This document shows, in pieces, positions 6,729 to 11,864 of a DNA stretch of 17,674 nucleotides. The stretch is taken from positions 1 through 17,674 of the forward strand of contig NZ_DYXC01000063.1 in the NCBI RefSeq assembly GCF_020742345.1, in the 5' to 3' direction. Numbering within the stretch: position 1 is the stretch's first letter; the number at the start of each line of letters is the position of its first letter. Position numbers and translations under genes: made by a program. Source of the DNA: Enteractinococcus helveticum. Its GTDB lineage: Bacteria; Actinomycetota; Actinomycetes; Actinomycetales; Micrococcaceae. Below the pieces are notes generated by a model. It saw nothing but the letters and a program-made list of their open reading frames with translations, made no database searches and was not told where the DNA came from.

Positions 6729-6789
6729 CGGCTGGAGCAGCGGAAAGGTTCGGCTGCTTAGAGCTTTCACAGGTGTTCGGTCTCGCTGA
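6729..6789. repeat. Direct repeat copy B: second brnA 3' end joined to a 388-gene tail
   Basis: Bases 6729-6771 match 5275-5317 with two differences, both C-to-G at third codon positions of the brnA frame and both synonymous (RLEQRKGSAA and stop preserved). The copy begins sharply within a brnA codon, so only the last ten codons remain. It then runs into the minus-strand tail of a homologue of the 388-residue gene. Synonymous-only change suggests the copy came from another functional brnA allele rather than by recent duplication of copy A. Confidence 0.85.
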
Positions 6790-6930
6790 AGAACGCATCG
6801 AACTGATAGTCCAGCAGTAACAGTGTCAGGATTTCCGCCGTTTGCAGGTCTGCAACCCAGTTGAAGATCACCTAGGCGGCATTGGCCACAGAGTGGAGCG
6901 TCCTGTCGCAGCGATAGAACGCCCCACAGT
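6767..6930 (-). pseudogene. 3' fragment of a paralogue of the 388-residue nir-operon protein
   Basis: Read on the minus strand in the frame of the stop at 6767-6769, this encodes HSVANAA, a TAG stop in place of Trp, then VIFNWVADLQT, an ILTLLLLDYQFDAF stretch and FSETEHL. That parallels the end of the protein at 10691 (SVDNAAWVIFNWVPDLQTGG, LLLDYQFDTF, FSETEQM). Homology fades at about 6925 and appears to shift frame there. There is no start, an internal stop at 6872-6874, and only about 55 codons remain, so it is a dead fragment. At DNA level it is clearly diverged from 10691-10855, so it is not a recent copy. Confidence 0.85.
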
Positions 6931-6941
6931 GCGAGTTGGGC

Positions 6942-8270
6942 CTACCCGTTGGATTTGGCAACTTCCGAATCATTGGACTGAGCCTGCGAGTTGCGTGCGC
7001 CGGAGTGATGCGGTGGGATTGCACCGTTGATGCGATAATTTCCAACCGCCTGTGTGCGATAAATCAGCGGCGTATGGCTTGCGATCGTGCGTGCATTAAG
7101 CCAGTGCTGGTGCAGCTGTTTGGACGCGATCGTTGCGGAGGCGCCACCGGCTTCAAAAATCTGATTCGTTGCGTTCAGAATGAGATCGGAGACGACGACG
7201 CTGGCTTCAGACAACGCAATATTTGCTTTCGTATGCGCATCCAAAAAGACAGGGTCTTCGAGATCGGTGTGCCCTTGGACCTGAATATAGGACTGTTCTG
7301 CCACCGCTGCTGCCCCGCGAACAATATGACGGGCAGCAGATACATTTGCTGAGACTTTGCCGATGACTTCGTGAACCAAGGGATCTTCTGCAGGTGTCTC
7401 TGCTGTTGCGTGCTTATAGGTGCGACGTCGTACTGCAACATATTCGGTGATATCTTTGAGCGCTGCCTGACCAATGCCAGTCTGAGTGGCAATTAGGGTG
7501 AGCCACAAGATCGTATAGGCAAGCACTCCGGTAGGAACATCGAATTCTTGCACCCGGTTTTCAAGCACCGGGACCTCATCGAAGGTTGTTGTGCCCGAAG
7601 CAGTCAGCCTTTGACCAAAGCCATTCCAATCATCAATTCGGTTAACACCTGGATGTTGCGCGTCGACGATTGCAAAGACTGGTCCTTCGTCTTCACGACC
7701 TTCGCGCGAAGCCGAGACGAGTAGGTAGTCAGCAAAAATTGCACCGGTCGAATAAAATTTGTCACCGGTCAGATGAGCAATGACCGCATCAGACGATGAA
7801 TCGGCATCAGTCCAATATACGGGACGCTTACCGGTCGAGGGCGGCAGCTCGACGAGTGCATTTCCAAAGATCTTGCCATTGGCGACTTCAGAGAGCCACC
7901 ATGAGGAAACGGTGCCCTGAGATTCATTTTGATGTAGCTCAGTGTACATAAAGTGCCCATGCAGCGCCTGGGGCAGATTTGAATCCGCTTGCCCAAGGTC
8001 GACCAAAAGCTCCGCCAATTGCGGCAAGGATGCACCAATTCCGCCGTGCTCCCGTGCCAGTCGTACTCGCGTGAAGCCGGAAGCACGTAGTTTTTCGAAT
8101 GCGTCAAACGCCAATTCGTGGTCTTCTTCTCGCTGCTTGGCCCCAGCAGCGATGGCTTCGAAAACCGGGGCGAAATGCTCAAAGAGCTGTTGATCAGTCG
8201 GAGAGGTCTTTTCGGTGGCTTCGAGGAGCTGCTGGAACGTAGGTAGCTCAGTGATGGAAGAGATCGTCAA
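6942..8270 (-). CDS. Acyl-CoA-dehydrogenase-fold flavin monooxygenase (SfnC/DszC type)
   Basis: This 442-residue protein has the acyl-CoA dehydrogenase fold but the features of group D flavin monooxygenases such as DszC and SfnC, which use reduced flavin from a partner reductase and O2 to oxidise organosulfur compounds. Marks are the N-terminal helical domain (FEKLRASGFTRVRLAREHGG), the middle beta domain (GDKFYSTGAIFADYLLVSA), and the C-terminal motif HWLNARTIASHTPLIYRTQA followed by NGAIPP, close to the HW-NARTI--H-P motif of DszC-like enzymes. The likely role is sulfur acquisition from sulfones or similar; the substrate is unknown. The start is TTG at 8270: TGA stops the frame seven bases earlier, and the next good ATG is over 100 codons inside. 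A SAM-IV-like riboswitch precedes it, supporting a sulfur role. No flavin reductase gene lies in the window. Confidence 0.85.
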   Translation of the reverse strand: MTISSITELPTFQQLLEATEKTSPTDQQLFEHFAPVFEAIAAGAKQREEDHELAFDAFEKLRASGFTRVRLAREHGGIGASLPQLAELLVDLGQADSNLPQALHGHFMYTELHQNESQGTVSSWWLSEVANGKIFGNALVELPPSTGKRPVYWTDADSSSDAVIAHLTGDKFYSTGAIFADYLLVSASREGREDEGPVFAIVDAQHPGVNRIDDWNGFGQRLTASGTTTFDEVPVLENRVQEFDVPTGVLAYTILWLTLIATQTGIGQAALKDITEYVAVRRRTYKHATAETPAEDPLVHEVIGKVSANVSAARHIVRGAAAVAEQSYIQVQGHTDLEDPVFLDAHTKANIALSEASVVVSDLILNATNQIFEAGGASATIASKQLHQHWLNARTIASHTPLIYRTQAVGNYRINGAIPPHHSGARNSQAQSNDSEVAKSNG

Positions 8271-8319
8271 AATTTCTCACTCATTTCATAAGGGCTCGCG
8301 GCACTTCCGCATCCGATAA

Positions 8320-8337
8320 CTCACCCGTGACGGGGAG
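8320..8337 (-). promoter_or_regulatory. Hairpin in the leader between riboswitch and monooxygenase, possible expression platform
   Basis: In the transcript, CUCCCCG and CGGGUGAG form a 7-base-pair stem with a 3-base loop and one bulged U. A second small hairpin (GCGG/CCGC, 8298-8310) follows. Neither has a U-tract, so control may act on translation start rather than by termination; which of the two is not settled by the sequence. Confidence 0.4.
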
Positions 8338-8352
8338 CTTCAGTGAGAGGCA

Positions 8353-8462
8353 CCGTACTTGCCCACGATTTTCGTCGGGCCGAATCATCACCTAGAGCAC
8401 CCCACTACGGTGAGAGGGTTGCTGTCCGGGTAGCTAGGGCTGCAAACCGGATCTCAAGATTC
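8353..8462 (-). promoter_or_regulatory. SAM-IV-type S-adenosylmethionine riboswitch
   Basis: The minus-strand transcript carries the SAM-I/SAM-IV core: P1 GAAUC (8462-8458) with GAUUC (8386-8382), a UUGAG turn, P2 UCCGG/CCGGA, the near-invariant AGCAACCCUC---ACC, then GUGGGGUGC, UAGGUGAUGA. The pseudoknot is present: CCUAG in the P2 loop (8438-8434) pairs perfectly with CUAGG (8395-8391). After P1 comes the SAM-IV-specific hairpin (8379-8362) and GGCAAGUACGG (8363-8353), matching the GGCAAGCGCGG of mycobacterial SAM-IV RNAs as I remember them. High S-adenosylmethionine should turn off the monooxygenase downstream. The TTG start lies about 80 bases beyond. Confidence 0.92.
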
Positions 8463-8470
8463 TGTACAGC

Positions 8471-8500
8471 ACTATAGCTTTAGCGGTGACGCCGTAGCAA
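8471..8500 (-). promoter_or_regulatory. Promoter of the riboswitch-monooxygenase transcript
   Basis: On the minus strand TTGCTA (8500-8495) and TATAGT (8476-8471) are 18 bases apart, matching the consensus in four and five of six positions. Transcription would start near 8464, two bases before the 5' strand of riboswitch stem P1, which is the expected position. Confidence 0.7.
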
Positions 8501-9066
8501 ATGTGAGCTGGTAAATGAGCGTCTTCGTCGTCATGAATGTTCATCAGCTCCGGTGGAGTCGCTACGACGATGCCACACGCTTGACGTCGTCATCCGCCGT
8601 AGGACGAGAATACGAATGTAATACTTAGCGTTGGTCTGCAATGAGCTCATTGTCGGCAGTACCTACATACGACGAAGGAAGAGGTATCAACGACGACTCG
8701 TGACATTGTAAAACTTGTTGCAGGCGGCTAAATCTCTAAATGAGAATATCCTCGAGCTTTTCTTAGAGGACACATCTCCTGTAAGGCCTACAGTACGGTG
8801 AGCGGTGCGTATGGTTTCGTCAGTTAGGTCAGCTCACCGATGGTCGTGCAGTTAGTTGAGCAAACAGAAGCGTTGAAAACACGCCAGGAAGCCATGTACT
8901 TACACTCTAATAAATTCATATTGTTGGACGAATTGGATAGGAACTTTATGTGATCTTTGGGCCTTCATTATTGGCGAGTTCGTGGTGAATTGCCTAGCAG
9001 TGTGAAACGGAATTCCAATGGATGCATTCGACAGATAGGCAACAGATTCTCTTGCTGTCGTCGCTA
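8501..9066. other. Gene-free stretch of about 570 bases
   Basis: No coding region is supported on either strand; only short unsupported frames of 37 codons exist (8516-8629 and 8840-8953, plus). It contains a perfect 14-base palindrome, CAATGAGCTCATTG (8639-8652), a short hairpin CTGTA-AGGCC-TACAG (8779-8793), and a loose inverted pair TTGCCTA/TAGGCAA flanking about 8990-9045. The sequence is AT-richer toward 9067. It may be decayed coding DNA, but I recognise no fragment. Confidence 0.5.
8639..8652. repeat. Perfect 14-base palindrome
   Basis: CAATGAGCTCATTG is fully self-complementary and lies in the middle of the gene-free stretch, some 170 bases upstream of the riboswitch promoter. It is long enough to be a dimeric regulator's operator, but no promoter is obvious beside it. 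Confidence 0.4.
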
Positions 9067-9106
9067 GGTGTTACAGTTACTACAGATAACTTGGAAGGAT
9101 ACCAAA

Positions 9107-9538
9107 ATGGCTGACGCTGTAATCGCACACCTTAGCGCAAATGAGGTATCAAAAGAGGAAGTCCTTCGTGTAAAAGCTTTCCTCGAAGCTAATAAAGATA
9201 CTGCCTTTTCAGTATTCCTACACCGCATCCTTATGGCGCAGGCTGAGGGTATTGATGTAGATGTTTTAGCGGATGATGTAGAACTTACTCCGAATCAAGC
9301 AGCTAAGATTTTAAAAATGAGCCGCCCACACTTGTTGTCCTTTATGGACCGTGGAGACTTGCCTTCTCACCGCGTTGGCACTCATCGTAGGATTAAAATG
9401 AGCGACTTAAAAGAATTTATGGATGCTCGAGATGCCGGCGCTGAGCTGCTAGCAAACGCTCTTCATGCTTCCCATCAGCAAGTGAACGCACCGATCGAAT
9501 TAAGCGAAGAAGAACTGGACGAGCTGAACGATCTCTAA
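9107..9538 (+). CDS. Excisionase-type HTH protein, antitoxin-like, without adjacent toxin
   Basis: This 143-residue protein has a MerR/excisionase-type helix-turn-helix at about residues 59-107 (LTPNQAAKILKMSRPHLLSF, GDLPSHRVGTHRRIKMSDL), with the R-G-HRRI wing, and an acidic C-terminus (ELSEEELDELNDL). This arrangement is typical of antitoxins that precede a PIN-domain toxin gene in actinobacteria. The start is placed at 9107, not 39 bases earlier, because GGAAGGA (9093-9099) stands seven bases before this ATG. No PIN gene follows: the next gene is convergent and its stop is only nine bases away. The gene is AT-richer than its neighbours. It is either an orphan antitoxin whose toxin was lost or a stand-alone DNA-binding protein. 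Confidence 0.82.
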   Translation: MADAVIAHLSANEVSKEEVLRVKAFLEANKDTAFSVFLHRILMAQAEGIDVDVLADDVELTPNQAAKILKMSRPHLLSFMDRGDLPSHRVGTHRRIKMSDLKEFMDARDAGAELLANALHASHQQVNAPIELSEEELDELNDL

Positions 9539-9547
9539 TACTGCAAT

Positions 9548-10231
9548 CTATCTAAGAATACTGCGAACGAATTGAGTGAATGGTACTTCTTCGTCGCATT
9601 CAGGGCAAATTGGAAGTCCTTTATGCGTGTTTTCGTCTCCGATAGGCACCCACCATTGTCCGCATATTGCCTGAACGGCGATCCCACGAACATATGCTTC
9701 AGTCAGACTGACTTTGGCGGTGTAGTGGAGAACGCTGGGTTGCGGCGGGTTGAAGTATTTGACCGGATGTTCATGACTAGAAGATCCCAGAACGTGAACT
9801 AGGCGCGCCCTGGTCATAAGGATCTGTACAATCACGTCTTTACGTTGTACAGCTTCGATCATCGAGCTATCCGGCTGCAGAAATGGGATGCAAGTTTGTA
9901 GTAGTAATTCAGACATGGCTGCTGAATAAGTCTGCATGGTGAGACGGATTCGAACCATGTCGAGCTCTTCGTGAGCGGTCTGAGGGTTCCACTCAAACTC
10001 ATCAGCGGAATCAATGTCGATTACCAAGTCCGCGCCGCGGAAATCTTCGTTTTTGGGCAGAGCAACAGGAGAGGCTTTCGTGGTTTTTAGAGCTTGTTCA
10101 AGGGCCCGTTGTAGATTCAGTAATAATTCCGCTTGAGTGCACTTTACGTTGTGTTCATACTGCGAGAGTTCATACAGTGTGAGGTCGAGTTTTGAAGGTC
10201 CTAAACTATTCGCTTTGCTTAGCCGTTCCAC
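9548..10231 (-). CDS. Uncharacterised protein with a DUF3039-like C-terminal zinc-binding domain
   Basis: The 227-residue product is novel over residues 1-155, which look mostly helical. The last 70 residues resemble DUF3039, a small actinobacterial domain: HYTAKVSLTEAYVRGIAVQA, then ICGQWWVP, and LPICPECDEE. His169, Cys190, Cys209 and Cys212 are likely zinc ligands, as in the family pattern HY(V)--K...G--V-A-CG--W-P...P-CP-C-E. Stand-alone DUF3039 proteins are about 90 residues, so the long N-terminal extension is unusual. The start is GTG at 10231; the frame stays open about 17 codons upstream without another good start, and no ribosome binding site is seen. Function unknown. It is convergent with the HTH gene and follows the small minus-strand gene at 10607 by 133 bases. 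Confidence 0.7.
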   Translation of the reverse strand: MERLSKANSLGPSKLDLTLYELSQYEHNVKCTQAELLLNLQRALEQALKTTKASPVALPKNEDFRGADLVIDIDSADEFEWNPQTAHEELDMVRIRLTMQTYSAAMSELLLQTCIPFLQPDSSMIEAVQRKDVIVQILMTRARLVHVLGSSSHEHPVKYFNPPQPSVLHYTAKVSLTEAYVRGIAVQAICGQWWVPIGDENTHKGLPICPECDEEVPFTQFVRSILR

Positions 10232-10364
10232 AACAGCGACGCCAGAGTGGTGAAACTCATCGTGGCGATCTACGTGTATGACTCAGGCAGTATTTTTAGA
10301 GGTACGGACTACAGCTCCACGCCATGCGGGGCTCACCCTGTCTCTTACTTCGTATATAGGAGCT

Positions 10365-10607
10365 TTAGCCTTCGCAGTCATTTCCTTGTGAGTATCCGGG
10401 AGACCGTTTGAGAAGCGTTTGACTGCGTCTGGCCACAATTGCCGACTGATTGCATGCGAGCTCAGTCGCTTGCATCAGCAGTTGTAACCGAGTTTGCTCT
10501 TCACCTGAGGTACGTGCAGCCTCGTACAACTTGGCAGCTTCAGCGGGGAGTTTTTTGCCTTTGTAAAGTTCTTTCAATACGCGAAGCGTGGGTCGTACAG
10601 TCACCAT
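10365..10607 (-). CDS. Small hypothetical protein, basic and helical
   Basis: I do not recognise this 80-residue protein. It begins MVTVRPTLRVLKELYKGKKL, is predicted helical (LPAEAAKLYEAARTSGEEQ, then TRLQLLMQATELACNQSAIV) and ends in a polar, basic tail. The frame is open 16 codons further upstream, but the ATG at 10605-10607 is preferred: TACTCT (10619-10614) stands exactly six bases before it, the same leaderless spacing as at 333, 351 and 15726. The nir-operon gene ends 83 bases upstream on the same strand, so it could also be read through from there. It could be a chance frame, though length and start context favour a gene. Confidence 0.5.
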   Translation of the reverse strand: MVTVRPTLRVLKELYKGKKLPAEAAKLYEAARTSGEEQTRLQLLMQATELACNQSAIVARRSQTLLKRSPGYSQGNDCEG

Positions 10608-10690
10608 GTAACAAGAGTACACAGTTATTACGTATGCCCCGAGGCAACACTGCAAGTCTCTGGATTCCGGTCATCGCTCATCGAGTTGAA

Positions 10691-11857
10691 TCACATTTGT
10701 TCGGTCTCACTGAAGAACGTATCGAATTGGTAATCCAGCAACAGTTGGGCCAAGAAACCACCCGTTTGCAGGTCTGGAACCCAGTTGAAGATCACCCAGG
10801 CCGCATTATCTACGGATTGGCGCATCGCTCGTTCATACAGCATGACGGTTGCAGGATCTTCATTTGCAGCCTCTTCGACGATCTGCCGGGTCTGGAAAAT
10901 CTCGGCGGAAATCGTAGCAATAATGCCGCGTTCTTGAATCTTTTCAACCCGGCCGACCAAATCCTCGATGTACATCTGGCGGTGTTCTTCTGAATCCACT
11001 TCGGGGTGGGGATCCAGGCACTGCGACGCCCAAGCTACGCCCATCGTTGCTTCGAGTCGTGCCCGAACCAGAGCAGGATCATTCCACGGGGCCGGGGCGG
11101 CATCTTCTTGCAGTGCGCGCGTGATCATCGTCAGTTCGTAGAGCATCTGTTGGGCAGCACCCTCAAGCGTCGAGACGTCGTACTGCACCAATTCATCGGG
11201 ATGGTAGGTAAAACCGTCGTCGGCAACCGGTTCGTGAGCATCCATGGGGCGCATATCCAGTTCGTGGACGACAGCCATCTGCAAGAACTGTTGGGGCAAC
11301 CGAAAGATCGGGTTGGCGCCTTCATCTAGCGCTTCGGGTCGCACTTCTTGACCTAGCGCGGCTCCCACCGCCGGTAGGATGCGTTCCACAAGTCGTGCAT
11401 AGTTTCCGCTCATAAAATGTGCCAGCAGCTTGCGGTTTACCACCGTTGGGGCACCATAATTCAACACGATGTGCGTGCCCAGCCGGCAGACGTCGTCGAC
11501 GTGCTGGCGCGACAGATAGGTCGTGTCAGCGGTGCGTCCACCCATGTTGTAATCGCGCTGGTATTGATACACGGCCCCTGTCAACAGAACTTGTAACCAA
11601 CCGTAGACGCCGTGGGTGGTAATCAGTTGCTGGTGGGCCTGGACGAGCTGACCGAACTGCGGCTTTGCGGTGAGATTGCCCGACCGGCCCAGCCATTTGG
11701 CGAAGTCAGCAGTATTGGTTGGACCGTAGAGTTCAAAACTGCGGTCTGTCATCTTTTGTGCCGACGACGCAAGCGATTTGAGCCCAGAAAGTTGTCGGTG
11801 GCGCGCCAGGATGTTGTCGGTGTCAATCTGATATTCGGTCACGGCGCCATCGTACAA
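10691..11857 (-). CDS. Unrecognised 388-residue protein, third gene of the nir operon
   Basis: I do not recognise the family. The protein is soluble, without signal peptide or membrane segments, acidic and mostly helical, with regions such as TTHGVYGWLQVLLTGAVYQY near residue 80, LAHFMSGNYARLVERILPAVG near 145 and NAAWVIFNWVPDLQTGGFLA near 360. The frame opens with TTG at 11857, seven bases after the stop of the nitrite reductase gene; a GTG at 11842 is an equally possible start. The spacing implies co-transcription, perhaps translational coupling, so a role in copper, NO or nitrite metabolism is inferred. Its 3' end is homologous to the pseudogene at 6767-6930 and to a stub at 5311-5335, so it is the intact member of a locally duplicated family. 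Confidence 0.8.
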   Translation of the reverse strand: MYDGAVTEYQIDTDNILARHRQLSGLKSLASSAQKMTDRSFELYGPTNTADFAKWLGRSGNLTAKPQFGQLVQAHQQLITTHGVYGWLQVLLTGAVYQYQRDYNMGGRTADTTYLSRQHVDDVCRLGTHIVLNYGAPTVVNRKLLAHFMSGNYARLVERILPAVGAALGQEVRPEALDEGANPIFRLPQQFLQMAVVHELDMRPMDAHEPVADDGFTYHPDELVQYDVSTLEGAAQQMLYELTMITRALQEDAAPAPWNDPALVRARLEATMGVAWASQCLDPHPEVDSEEHRQMYIEDLVGRVEKIQERGIIATISAEIFQTRQIVEEAANEDPATVMLYERAMRQSVDNAAWVIFNWVPDLQTGGFLAQLLLDYQFDTFFSETEQM

Positions 11858-11864
11858 CAGGCAG

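Noticed and set aside
5275..6789. Insertion sequence flanked by target-site duplication
   Set aside because: The direct repeats are about 60 bases long and diverged, far from a transposase target duplication, and no transposase or terminal inverted repeat is seen.
6936..7352. 138-codon plus-strand frame over the monooxygenase 3' end
   Set aside because: Antisense to a conserved C-terminal motif region; Cys/Arg-rich translation without recognisable features.
8516..8629. 37-residue frame MSVFVVMNVHQL... in the gene-free stretch
   Set aside because: A stop codon directly precedes its ATG, there is no ribosome binding site and no similarity is recognised.
8840..8953. 37-residue frame MVVQLVEQTEALK... 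in the gene-free stretch
   Set aside because: It looks helical and could be a small protein, but lacks a start signal and is of a length expected by chance.
10365..10655. Longer 96-residue version of the small hypothetical protein
   Set aside because: The first 16 codons lack a start signal, while the internal ATG at 10607 has the same -10 spacing as other genes here.
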